From: Archegozetes longisetosus
Lineage: Eukaryota; Arthropoda; Arachnida; Sarcoptiformes; Trhypochthoniidae
Direction of reading: 5' to 3'
NCBI GenBank assembly: GCA_018873245.2
Contig: JAEMBT020000007.1
Coordinates: 1,302,001 to 1,366,000, forward strand
Length of the DNA stretch: 64,000 bases
Numbering within the stretch: position 1 is the first letter of the stretch; each line of letters opens with the position of its first letter. Under the pieces are notes generated by a model. That model searched no databases, was not told the origin of the DNA, and saw only the letters and a list, made by a program, of their open reading frames with translations. A program made the position numbers and the translations under genes. This document shows, piece after piece, positions 23,501 to 35,049 of the stretch.

Positions 23501-25294
23501 TAAATAATGAATTTGTATATTAGAAGTTGATACGAGATTTATCTACTATATAGATAAAACCCTTTGGAAATGAATAATTTTATCAAATCTTTTGTTTAAG
23601 CATTTTATCGTTCGATTACTAACGTATACCAACAAAAATGAATATAATAATAAAAATGTTTCATTAATATATTTTTATTTTAATCATTTATTTCACTGAA
23701 TTTCAAATTAAAAGATTTTGAGAGTTTCGAAAGTTGAGACTCGAAAAAACTCCCGACCAAGAGTATGAAAAATCAGAAAATAGCCGTTTCTGATATTTTG
23801 ATATTTTAGCATTCGATTTACTTAATATAAAAAATTATGTTTGCCGTTTGTTCTAATTAATAGTTACGGGAGTTTGGCGAAAAAGTGCTGTATCAAAGAT
23901 TCTTAATCGAGAGTCCTAAATCCAAATCTTAACTCTCAAAATGTCAACCTATATTAGTGTATATCTCTATGATTTATTCGTAAACAAACATAGAGCTTGA
24001 TGTACAAATACAGAGTTGAAAAACAAGATGCACGCTCTCGACAACGTTTGTTTTAATGAATATTTATTTTATTCAACTAATTAATGCTTTTATATTTTTA
24101 TTTATATCTATTTACAGCTTATTACATTCTGCAAATTCTACTCAAATTTATAGTTCGTGAAATATCAGCTAAAAAATCCACATATGATAGACTGGAAAGG
24201 ACTTATTTTGTGTTTTTGTAAATCTCTGAAATTTACTTTAATCATTCGATTTAAGTCCTACCTTATTCGTATAACTAAATTTAGGATATATTTCAATGGA
24301 AAAATTAACAATTGTAGACACAACAAAAGTACTAATTTTTATCATAACGAATAGAGGGAAAACTTTGATTACATTTCACTTGTCAATGCAATGAGCGATA
24401 AGTTCTTTTTATTTCCAACCACTCATATAAATCGCAAATACTCACAAATACAGTAAAGTTTTGTGCATTCACACCAACATATTCTTTAATTGGTAAACAA
24501 AAGCAGGTACACAACAGCATGTCGTTATGTCAGATATCCTGAATTCCAGATTATATTTCTTGGAAAAAAGGCTTACAACTTTTATATTGATAAAAATAAT
24601 GTTTTTCATTGAGTGAACAAACTAATGGAATCTACTTATCAAATCCCTCCTTTTTTTCTTAGAATTATATTTTCTTTATAAAATTTATTGATATTGAAGA
24701 TACTGAAAAAAAAGTTTATTTAATTACTCTCTAGTTATTTTATATATTATTAACCAGAAATGTCTAAATACCAATAAATCGTAATAAAACCTTTCAAACT
24801 CTTAGAATAAATAATAAAATTGACAAATCTTATCTTTGGAAAAATGTATTGAGATTTAACTTTTATTTACAAGAGCTGCAGTGATTTCCAAAGATTCCAA
24901 TTTCTCGGAATTAGAAGAATGTTTACTTCAGAAAAATACTAATTAATTTCTATCACAAACATCCTCTAAAAATTATATTTAGAGAGCTGAATCTTAGCTT
25001 CACGATAAAGAGATTCATACTTTTACCTTTAATTTTTTTATAGATTTACGAAAATCTCAATTGTTTGAGTCGCAGAATCATCTTTTTAAGAGAAAATATT
25101 CTTTTTATGCTGAAAATAGTTTCACAATAGATTTTTAATTGGACAAGCAAACTCCATTATAGTTATTACGACCTCAAATCAATTAGAGAACATGTTTTGT
25201 GTCTCTTTATATTCCAATTATAAGAAATATAATTGCGAAACATTGTCTTTTTATTAGGTACAAATTATATTAAAGTTATTAGTTACTTAATAGC
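20600..25294. other. Long gene-free region with one transposase scrap
   Basis: Apart from the remnant at 23150-23300 I see no family, splice-linked exon set or RNA gene. A minus-strand frame at 22852-23118 (88 codons) is of more balanced composition but unrecognised. 21.3-25.3 kb is very A+T-rich and low in complexity. Confidence 0.45.
23150..23300 (+). pseudogene. DDE transposase 3'-end remnant (Tc1/mariner superfamily)
   Basis: The plus strand reads TPKSISELETTTREIQQINR, then EKLNYVIDNFA, stop, RSRHVIAAEGTHIEKI. This is the characteristic C-terminal tail ('...TIEELK..I..EI..I....L..V..N...R...C....G.HIE') of a widespread arthropod DDE transposase group. About 130 bp downstream, CTACCCTGTA (about 23432) could be the element's right end. 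Confidence 0.6.
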
Positions 25295-25892
25295 AAACTT
25301 CATAATTTGTTAGCTAAGAATTGAATCAATTCAACTCTTAAGTGTTGGTTAAGGTTAAAACAAATCAGATATAAAACTACTGAATGCCAAGCACTTAATT
25401 CAGTATACAATTAATCTGTTTTAACATCACTTTTTAAGTAAGTTGCATACTATAAATTCTTTAAAGTCAACTTTTTGGCAAATGCTTTATGTTCAATGTA
25501 ACAACCGTTTTAAGGAGACGAAATCTTTAAGTTTAATTAAATGTTTCTTATAGAGATCTAAACGTTTAACTATAACATTAAGTTAATGTTCAATGTTTAT
25601 AGGTTAGTCAACCAGATAATTATTATTAATTCAAATGCAGGTGATTTGTTTCAAATCCTCAAAGTAATTGTCATATTAAACACGAAGTATTTGAATATAA
25701 AGTGAACATAAAATGATGACTTTAAAGGATTCATGGTATGCAAACACCTAAAAAGCGGTGTTAAAACAGATAAATTGTATACTGAATTAAGTACTTGGCA
25801 TTCAGTAATTTATCCTTGATTGTTTTAACTTTTTAACTAACATTTAAAAGTTGAATTGATTCAATTCTTACTTAACAAGTTATGAAGTCCGT
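25295..25892. repeat. Foldback element, ~600 bp
   Basis: The left arm (ACTTCATAATTTGTTAGCTA at about 25299) and the right-arm inverse (AACAAGTTATGAAGT ending near 25888) pair for well over 150 bp. The paired stretch includes ACTGAATGCCAAGCACTTAA versus TTAAGTACTTGGCATTCAGT. Non-coding. Confidence 0.75.
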
Positions 25893-26618
25893 TGTTTAGT
25901 CTTTTAAACGAATTTTTAAAATGAGCGTTTAGACAAAACTCACAGATTCAGACTAATCTAGAAGAGCTTTTAATTTATTTAATATATTTTCATTCTAAGA
26001 AAATAGAAATCAATTAAATTCAAAATTACATCAGATTACTTGATAAACTAAGAATATAACTATGACTGTCATTGAGTATCAATACTAGAATAAAAATAAA
26101 TGAAGTAACAATAAAAGACATCCGGAGTGATGCAGTTGACTTTAGTTAAATTAAACCCTAAATTGTGAACTACTTTTTCCATACAAGATTTACTCCAATT
26201 TTTTGTATAGTTGTAAACCCACAAACAAAAGTGCATGCAATTCAACTTAATAGTAAACTTAATAAGACATCAATTTTCTTATCATTTGATATGACTTTTG
26301 AATACTTCAAAATAAGTTGATTAAAAACCAATAAATCATATTGAAATTATTTGTTAAAATATGGCAGTCATTCTTTTGTTTAAAAAAGCATACTTCTAGA
26401 TTCAAGTAAGTGTATATTGCATAAATAATCAAATAATTTATGCCTTGAATAACACATGTTTTAGATGATTATTAGCTGAAGACAAACTCGATATAAATAA
26501 ATTAAATATTCGATTATTTCAACATTTAATTGAATATAAAATAAAATACTTTAAGTGGAACTGTAGTGTCCCTTTATTATTTATAATATTTACAATACAC
26601 AAATCAAATTACGGGGAT

Positions 26619-27136
26619 GCTTCGGTATATGGCCAGCAAGCTTTTGAAATAATAAGTGTCGCAAATAATAGTATTCGAAGAGCTGATTCGAACTATATAT
26701 GTCATTGTTCTCGGAAATGACCCATTGCGGAGATATCGGCTCAAGAAGTCAATAAATTCCCATAGACGTAATGTTAAAGATTTTTAGTTTTTTTTATCAT
26801 TACGTCTATGGGAATTCATTGATTTTGATGTTGCCTCCTAAACTAACCTAATCTGACATAACCTAACCTAACCTAATCTGACCTAACCTAACCTAATCAA
26901 ACATAACCTAACCTAGACTAACCTAAACATCAAAATCAATGAATTCCCATAGACGTAATGGTAAAAAAAACTAAAAATTTTTAACATTACGTCTATGGGA
27001 ATTCATTGACTTCTTGAGCCGATATCTCCTCAATGGCTCATTTCCGATAACAAAGACATATCACTGGAATCAGCTCTTCGAGTACTATCATTTGAGATAC
27101 TTTTTCTTTCAAAAGCTTGCTGGCCATATACCGAAG
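26619..27136. repeat. Compound foldback element with nested hairpins
   Basis: The outer ends CTTCGGTATATGGCCAGCAA (26620) and the inverse TTGCTGGCCATATACCGAAG (ending 27136) define it; the arms are ~210 bp. Inside each arm is a second, smaller hairpin, CCCATAGACGTAATG ... CATTACGTCTATGGG. Between the arms is an ~90-bp loop of telomere-like repeats. This two-level palindrome should fold very stably. No coding frame. Confidence 0.85.
26834..26930 (-). repeat. Telomere-like (CCTAA)n array in the loop of a foldback
   Basis: Degenerate CCTAA units (TAACCTAACCTAACCTAATC and similar), that is (TTAGG)n on the minus strand, fill the loop between the two arms of the 26.6 kb foldback. Confidence 0.65.
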
Positions 27137-28812
27137 TATAGCCCAAATTACTTATAAAACAATAAACTTAATATTGTGCTCTCTTCGAAAGCTCGATCCT
27201 TTCTCCTCTTAACATCTCTCAAGTCACTCTATTTAAAGGTTTTCCTTACTCTTACTCATCTGCTCCACGAGTATGTTGAGTACTCACAATGACTCGATAC
27301 GTACTGCACTGTAAAGCAGATGAGTAAAGTTTTGTCTTTAAAGACTTCTCTGTTTCGAACAGACACTGCAGAACAATGACTGCCTTATATTTATATGTGA
27401 TTTCGATATGACTTATTAGTTTGTAATTAACTCTTTTTGAAGATTGAAAAATGATATGAAGTGATAAGAAAATTGATCTCTTATCAAGCAAGTTTAATTG
27501 CTTGGACTTTCGTCAGTGAGTGTACTTTTCTCATTTGACATAAATATGTACAAATTCTTAAAAACTGTATTATAACAAATAATAAATGGTTTTTATAATT
27601 CCTAAGAAATATTCGGAACAATTAGAAAGGTGATAGCTGTTAAAATGTAACAACTCATATTTACTTAGTGTTACTTCAGTTTACAAACATGTTTATACCA
27701 GGTCACGCCAAACTACGGCTCGCGAAGCCTTAATTCACGTCTCGAGAAGACTTTCGAGAAAATATAAGAATCAGCTCTTAAAAGCATTTTTAGAAAAGGC
27801 TTTAGTATTCTATACGATCTGTATTGACTGTACGAATGTATTGAAATTTTTTGAATGTTACTCTTTGTACTAAGGTTGTAGAAGAGCTGTTATTTGTCAA
27901 TTAGTAGTTTTATTATTTGAAGCTGTCTTTCATTCCCAAAAATGAAATCATATCATTGTATTGATATGTTTTTTCATTTAAAGAGATTGAGTCACACTTT
28001 CATTAGTAATTCTCTTTTTAGCATCAAATTATTGATATGAGTGTTTAATACAAAAATATTTTCCCGACAGTTGCATGAAAATTAAAACAATGCATTGAAA
28101 GTTATCACAATGTTTGGCAGCACACAAATGTGAATAACTTTTCTCCTCTTTAAAGTTCGATAAATCAAAACAAAGAAGTTCTTTAACTGATAAACACTTA
28201 ACGACTGCATGAAAACAATAACTGCAAATGATAACAGTTCTAATATTGATAAAATAGTTTCTAATATGCAATCCCATCCATCCTGCAGTCAAAGTAGTCG
28301 TTAAATGAACCTTTCAATAAAATTATATTTTGACCCTCGGCTCGAATTATTTTCACTTTTCGACTCTTCAGTATGAAAAGTTTGGCGAAGCGAGTTCGCA
28401 AAAGAAAGATCCAATGTTATTTGATCATATAATCATTATACGATAAATAACATTAGATCTTCTATTGCAAACTCCTTATACTATATCCGTCATATTGAAC
28501 ATTAGCTATAGTTAACGCGTTTTCCTTACATTCCCTTACATTCGTGTCGTTCACTATAGTGAGAGTAGACTTATCTTAGTTTTTATTTTATCAACATTCA
28601 TTAAAACTCAAGGACCACTAAATTATAATCGATTACTTCATTAAGTATAGCACTATTTAAACTGCTTAGGAGTCAAGTAGTTTTCACTTAACACTTTTTG
28701 ACAATCTGAACAATCATTAGTTTCATATGATAATTACGGGAAGAAGTAGTCTAAATATTATCTTCAGACTTGAAATTCGATCAGATATTTAATATTAATA
28801 AGAAGAGCATAA
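27137..28812. other. Intergenic; upstream region of the GST gene
   Basis: No gene or clear element. The GST promoter and any 5' UTR should lie in the last few hundred bases. No convincing TATA box stands out against the A+T-rich background. Confidence 0.45.
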
Positions 28813-29535
28813 ATGGCTATAGATGTCTACTATCATTCTAGTTCTCCTGTTTGTCGTCTGGTAGCCATAGTGGCGCGTGAATTGAACATACCCATCAATA
28901 TCCATGTTGTTGATTTTCAAAAAAATGAAAATTTTTCGGAGGAATACCTGAAGATCAACCCCCACCATAAAGTGCCCACAATAGTCGATGGACGTTTCAT
29001 ACTATGGGAAAGTCGTGCGATAATAACATATTTGATCAATAAGTACTCACCTGGTCACCAATTATATCCTGCTGACCCCGAGACAAGGGCTAAAATCGAT
29101 GCTTTGCTACACTTCGACAACGGATTACTATTTCAATATATGGAAGCTATTTGTTTCCCGCGCTATTATAATAGAAGCGAATATGGTTTCACTGTCGATG
29201 AGTCATATAAGAACCATCTTCGAACACTCGATTGTCTCTTGGTTGGAAAAAAGTATCTGGTTGCAGATCATTTGACCCTCGCTGATCTGTCCTGCATGAC
29301 GACTCTATCGGAAGCCGAAATTGTTGACTATGATTACAGTATTTTTGAGAACGTAAGTCGTTGGTATAACGGGCTTAAAGAAGAGCTTCCTTATTATGAT
29401 GAGCTAAATGGCGAACCTGTTAGAGAGACAAAGAAAATGTTGGCTCAATATACTAATGTCGAAGGCGATGAAGAAGATGGAGCGGTGTATAGGCAACAGA
29501 TTATCAAGGCTAAAACTTCATATTTGAAGAAATAG
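28813..29535 (+). CDS. Delta-class glutathione S-transferase, intronless
   Basis: A 240-residue soluble enzyme expected to conjugate glutathione to electrophiles (detoxification of xenobiotics and lipid peroxidation products). The N-terminal thioredoxin fold has the active-site serine in HSSSPVCR (Ser 9-11), the cis-Pro block HHKVPTIVDG (about 51-60) and the glutathione-contacting WESRAI (about 65-70). The all-helical C-terminal domain contains the ALLHFDNGLL and LTLADLS blocks typical of insect/arthropod delta-epsilon GSTs. The start is the only sensible ATG, directly before the first strand. The body matches the usual ~215 residues. The extra ~20-25 C-terminal residues (EGDEEDGAVYRQQ...KK) are an acidic then basic tail. 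There are no introns, unlike the three multi-exon genes to the right. Delta GSTs are often intronless, so a retrocopy is not required; no poly(A) tract or direct repeats are seen. Confidence 0.95.
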   Translation: MAIDVYYHSSSPVCRLVAIVARELNIPINIHVVDFQKNENFSEEYLKINPHHKVPTIVDGRFILWESRAIITYLINKYSPGHQLYPADPETRAKIDALLHFDNGLLFQYMEAICFPRYYNRSEYGFTVDESYKNHLRTLDCLLVGKKYLVADHLTLADLSCMTTLSEAEIVDYDYSIFENVSRWYNGLKEELPYYDELNGEPVRETKKMLAQYTNVEGDEEDGAVYRQQIIKAKTSYLKK

Positions 29536-29983
29536 TCGGTTTTCAGGTTTAGAATTGTTAAAAATAATTAAACATATTCCATTATGTAATATGAGTTATA
29601 CAAAAATTAGGTTTTAAATTATGATCAAAGGTTGACTCACGGAAGTAAACAAACGAAAACCCAAACAGCTTTTCGGCACAAAATTTTGAGTTTTGTCGAA
29701 ACTTCTTAAGGGCTAAGAATTTTGTGAAAATAAAATTATACTCTATAGGCCCAAATAGCAAGGAAAGTCTTCATAGTTGTAGAATCATACTAAACGATAT
29801 AATACTGTAGTTATTAACAATTCTGATAGAAATCTTTATGCTTATATTAGTTAGAAATGCGGGCAAATATCCGTTATTAAGTTCATAAACAATTAAAGAT
29901 CTTTAAAAAAAAATTGTAAAATAGAATTTAATACTTTATTCAACAAATAATTAGTTCTTTAAATAGAGATTTCTCAGTTTCAA

Positions 29984-30005
29984 TCTCACTCACTCACTCA
30001 CTCAC

Positions 30006-30083
<78 letters not shown>
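29984..30083. repeat. Compound microsatellite (CTCA)n(CT)n
   Basis: About six CTCA units run directly into an uninterrupted CT dinucleotide array of about 70 bp. Length variation between individuals and assembly errors are both likely here. Confidence 0.97.
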
Positions 30084-30086
<3 letters not shown>

Positions 30087-30493
30087 ATCTCAATTAAAAA
30101 AACTTAACTTTATTTTCTTATTCTTGTTATTGTTATTTTTGCTCTGTGTATGAGTTTCTCGCTTAAATTCAATCCCTTTTCTAGTCCAGTGCTTTATTTA
30201 CTTAAACTATATTGTGTTCCAGTTAAGTGGTATATCCTCGAAATTAAAAAATAAAATAATAGCTAATTTTTAGTTTTAAAATACTTTAATCAACTCTATA
30301 TAACAGACTGAAAACATTGAAATCAGTCTGGTTTCTCTGTAATGACCACAAAACAAGTTTATGACTTGTCACACAGAAAGAGCATTTAAGCATTCTATTA
30401 TGTAGATACTGAATGCTGTATATACTATTAAATCCAATAGTTACACAATTTTTTACTTTAAATATGTACTTGACTGTGTATAACTTTAATTAG

Positions 30494-30745
30494 TCTACTG
30501 TGTGTCGTAAATTGCATATTCAACAGTTTCCCTATTAAGCCGTTTCTGTATTAAGCAGTAAATACTGTGCATGCATCAAAAATCGATTCTTCTATTAAAT
30601 CGTTCTTTTATAAATACGAAAACAGTTTAATGAGAAAACGACTTAATGTGGAAACGTGATTTGACGCATGGGCGGAAGTTACGACTTAATACAGAAACAG
30701 CTTAATAAGGATAAAGCTTAATACGCAATTTACGATACACTGAAG
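30494..30745. repeat. MITE with inverted ends
   Basis: Left end CTACTGTGTGTCGTAAATTG (about 30495), right end inverse (CAATTTACGATACACTG, about 30724-30740). Internal TTAAG-rich sub-repeats (GTTTCTGTATTAAGC and inverse) occur in both halves. Confidence 0.6.
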
Positions 30746-32318
30746 GTATTACTAGGATAAACAGTTGGAATTTGATTGGCATATATTAAAGCTTATCTCT
30801 ATCAATCATATAAAAGACATATCTGTTATAATTGAGCTGAGTAAAGCTCCCATTAAAAATGTTTGTCAAATAGAAAAGTATATATCTTGAAAGGTACACA
30901 ATTTTGGATTTAAATAGTGTGTTGGCTTGAGAATAATTTTTCCAAAAATGAATTTAAGAACTCGTTATATCTTTAAAAAATAAATGTTTATTTTCAAGAG
31001 CAAATTAAAAATTTTTCAATTAAATCCGATTAGATCTGAGTTTTTGAAGCATGAATGTTAGCTAACGCTTGATATTATTTCATGATCAGCGCTTATTCCT
31101 AAACACTTAGATCAATAGGAAAAGCTGTTTTCCGAGAAAGTCTAGTCTTTGAATAGGATTTGATTCAATAATAAGTTTTGAAATGAGTTCAAAAAATCAA
31201 GTCTCATATATGTTCAAAGTTTTAAACACTGTATTTTTATAGGAACTATCTAAATCATGTATTTAATAGAACTTTTGTGTGAAAACATTTGATGATTTGA
31301 TACTAAATACTGGAAAATTGTTTGCCGATATCTTTTGACTTTGATGCTATTCATTTTTTCAATCAAATTTGACAACCTGTTGCTTCTTATTCGAATCTCA
31401 AAGAATAGCATTGATTTCTATAAGGGAGGCGAAGAATTTTCTCCATCGATTTAAAATCATTTTGACAAGGCTTACATTTTGGTCAAAAAATATTTAATTC
31501 GTATAAAACTGTACCTTGAAAGCAAAAAAAATGTTTTCCAATCAGTGAAAATCCGAACTTTTGAACAGTGATCGCAATAATTAGAAATCATCAGTAATAC
31601 GACAAATAATTTTAGTAATTAGAATTAGCTCATCAAGTGCTTTCGTACCAAATATTCACGAGAGTTTTATTGGACATAACTAGGACAGAGTGTGAAATAA
31701 GGGTCTAACACACTCTGCTCTTAAATAAAGTTGATACGTGATTCAATCAAATCTAAACGTCTTAAAAATTACTTTTTAGTTGGAAATTATGCGCAATTAT
31801 TTTTAAAATAACTAAATTTGATTATCATACTGTGATCAAACTAATGTTCAGGAATAGAATCAATTCTTAACTGAATTTAAAAACTCAGTGTGAAGCCCTT
31901 ATTTTAGGCAGTCACAATGTGGATGCCTTGTTATAGCAAAAATAGTCCACTAGATTGTGCCGTGTTGACCGATGTTATTTTCAGAAACTGAAAAGTACTA
32001 CAGCTGTTAGTTATAAAAGTTTAAGACTTAAATATTGAAGTTTCAACATTTTGTCAAACAAATTTGAATAATTATGATTAAAAATTAGTTTTAAGCAGAT
32101 ATCAGTTCAAATCGATTTTTATTGAGTGATTCATAGAAAATATAATACAATAATTACACATTTTTTTGTCACTTGAGACCAGAAAATAGACGTCAACAAT
32201 TTAAAGCTATTATTGATTAATTGAAACCAATTGTAAAATCAATCATGAAAAATACTTGACTTCAAATTAAAAGTATTTAACATAAATTAATAGCTTATAG
32301 TTTAGCAGCAAATTATAG

Positions 32319-35049
32319 TCAAACATTCGATTCTTCTGCACTTTTTTTGTTCAAAATCTTATCATTGTTTAAACCATTGATATAATGACCACCACTTTCT
32401 CTTCGGTTCTTCGGGTGTCCGACCGGGTATTTGATTGAGAAGATCCACAAGTCAAGAGCTACTCGAAGATCCCACGAGGCATATGTGAAATACCGCGACA
32501 AATCCATGAGGGAGTAGACGAAAGCGCAAAGAAGGGCAGTCTTTGGATGTAATAATGATAGATATCTAGAATTGATTGTTAGTAATAACGGAGCAATGAG
32601 TGATGTATCCCATATTTCCATTTCTCCATTACAGCAGTTCATTAGCTATTTAACAATAAAGTACAAATTCATTTTTATTTTTCGTAGTTAAGCAATCTAT
32701 CAATTTTTTCAAACTGTCACTTTACTACCAGTTTTGCAAGCAATTTAAATCATTTATCATCAGTTTGATTGACTTAATGGAAAATCATTTCACTTTAGGG
32801 ACTTTCGAATTTCTGAGGGTAATCACGAGTATACCTAATATCAGAAATCATTTTGTCTACAAAAGGTAGAAGAGAATAAATTCTATTTTTGTCAAATTAT
32901 TTTCAGTTGGCTTTTCAGAGGTTTATATTCTGATCATTATTTTGAAAACAAGTCATTTCCTGAAAGATTATCCAAGACCTCGCGTTGAAGGTCAGGAAAA
33001 ACCTCTAAATAGTTCTTAAGAAAAGTTTGACTTCCATTAAGATTTGGCAAAGAATACCAAAACAAACACAACTGCCAAACGGACTATATTTAAATCTATT
33101 TTTTTCAGAGTCAAAAATATTGTTTTGAACCCTCGAGAGAAGACTCAAGTTTGGCATAAACAAGATGCAAAAAACTTAGTTTTTTTCACTCTGATCTAAA
33201 AATAAGACTTACTACTAATTTAATGGTGACTTTCGCGAAAGCAAATCCGAACGTAAAGACAAATAGGGCTGGACTGACATGGAAGTAACCGATAGAGTAC
33301 GAGATAAGTGCGAATGAAGTTAAAATTACTATCGGGAAGATTGGTTGCCATATATTTGTAGTTCTTCTGGGAATCTTTACTCCATATTCTTCTAGTGGTG
33401 TCTGTTTTCCCAAAATCATGCGTACATTATTGACTATCGCTCTGATCATCGAAAAGATTGTCAGAATCGCTAAAATATGTGAGGCTTCGATAGTATATGA
33501 GAAGACATTAATCTTGTAGTGCCAAATACGCTGCCCGTAAATTCCCGTTAATAAGTGGACAATAATCATAAGCCATTGACCTTCACTCACATCAATCCTA
33601 CACAAAATCAAAATTAAATTTGACAATTTAAAACAGATATTTATAAATTACCATACGAATGAAACTCACTTTCCGAACACCATCTGATGCGTGACATGAC
33701 ATAACCAATGACTAGAGAAGAAGGCTATCATTGATGATAGAAATAGAATGAATAGTAAGGCAGGGTTTCTCCCTAACTGTCCGGCACAAGAAACAGCTAA
33801 AGTGACAAATATTGTAGACACGGCATCACATCCATGATCATAAACTTCTTCTATTTGTGTATTTTGTACTTTATAGCATTGTTTTCCATCGAGTGCGTCG
33901 AGTGTTTGGTAGAGGAATACTCCGATCGCGCACAGAATGAAAGCCCACGACTGAACCTAAATATTTCAAAATCAAGTATCAACTTTAAAGAATTTACCTT
34001 CAAGTCAAAACAATTGTTTATAAAAATTAGTATTCAAAGCATAAAAACAAAGTGGACAAAGTTGACAGGTTTTTCTACAACATAAAAAAATTGGAAAATA
34101 AATCATTCATCAAAATATTACCAATTTTTGTGGATTATCTTGCGTGAAAACTGTGCACAAAAAACTATTACAAGTTTTTAAGTTAAAAAAAACTCTTCCA
34201 AAACATTGATAACACCAGCTATTTAAAAATCTACCAAAGTTTCAGTGCTGGTGTAAAATGTTACAATTATAATAATTACTTTATTCATTGTTATATCGAA
34301 ACATGATATAATTGGTAACAAAATCAAAAATTTTAAGGTCAAATTGCGATTTATATTGTTGCAGGTGTGATCAAAGGCTATGGAGCTCTAATTTAATACT
34401 TCTATTGTAAGTTTGGTTTGATTTATGTAAATGTTCGTGCGGACGCAACAATACAGATCGTAATCTGTAGTAAAACCAAATTTTGTATATATCTTAAAAT
34501 CGAAACTTATCATTACTGGAGACAAAAGCCTCACGAACTTTCACTCATTTTTGAATGATGTCCAAAAATCTCATCAGTATTTGAAGCTCATAAATTAGAA
34601 ATTATACGAGCTTTTGATTATGCAATCAAAATATTTATCTACTGATAGTTACCTCACTTCTAGCATCAGGTGAATAGTAAAGAACAGCACATGATGTAAT
34701 TATGTTAATCACAAGCCCAGTTGCGGTTATAACACAAGGACTGACTGATAGTGGTATAAAACCTGATAACCAGATCCAGAATCTGGCATAAGGTGAGAAA
34801 TTTTGATTTAGTTTACATAAAATCGCTATAAATTCGCTATAAATTTGAAAGTAAATTAACCTTTAATACAGATTTGACAACAAATTGATACCTTTGCAAA
34901 AATAGAAGTTCTAGATAAGAACCAGCGCTGGCATTATATATGTAAGGTTTTGTCATCAAGTACTGCATCTGCTTCTTATCCAAGGCCCATCCGCCGTGAA
35001 GTTCTTTCAGGCGTTTATTGTCATCGCATTTATTGATCTCCATTTCCAT
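32319..35049 (-). CDS. CEPT1: Choline/ethanolamine phosphotransferase homologue with altered catalytic motif
   Basis: A multi-pass ER/Golgi membrane enzyme of the CDP-alcohol phosphotransferase family, which joins phosphocholine or phosphoethanolamine to a lipid alcohol. Five exons join with consistent phases: 34892-35049, 34653-34782, 33670-33950, 33213-33597, 32319-32645, giving 426 residues (human CEPT1 is about 416). Family landmarks in order are LFLQRFWIWLSGFIP (about 49-63), CAIGVFLYQTLDALDGKQ (103-120), VYDHGCDAVSTIF (132-144), FFSSHW, FGKIDVSEGQW and KLV...EIWD. The family motif DG-xx-AR-x7/8-G-xxx-D-xxx-D keeps its four aspartates (114, 117, 134, 138), but AR is Cys121-Tyr122, the second Gly is Glu130, and spacing is one residue short. 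The ATG at 35049 sits in a strong context (GCCATGG). A ceramide phosphoethanolamine synthase-type relative is an alternative. Activity is uncertain. Confidence 0.9.

Larger units (their letters stand above)
29536..32318. other. Intergenic, between GST and phosphotransferase 3' ends
   Basis: Two convergent genes end here. Besides the microsatellite and the MITE, I see no further gene. The rest is A+T-rich low-complexity sequence. Confidence 0.5.

Noticed and set aside
29984-30083. CT-rich array as a possible promoter or polypyrimidine regulatory tract
   Set aside because: It lies downstream of two convergent genes and has simple microsatellite structure.
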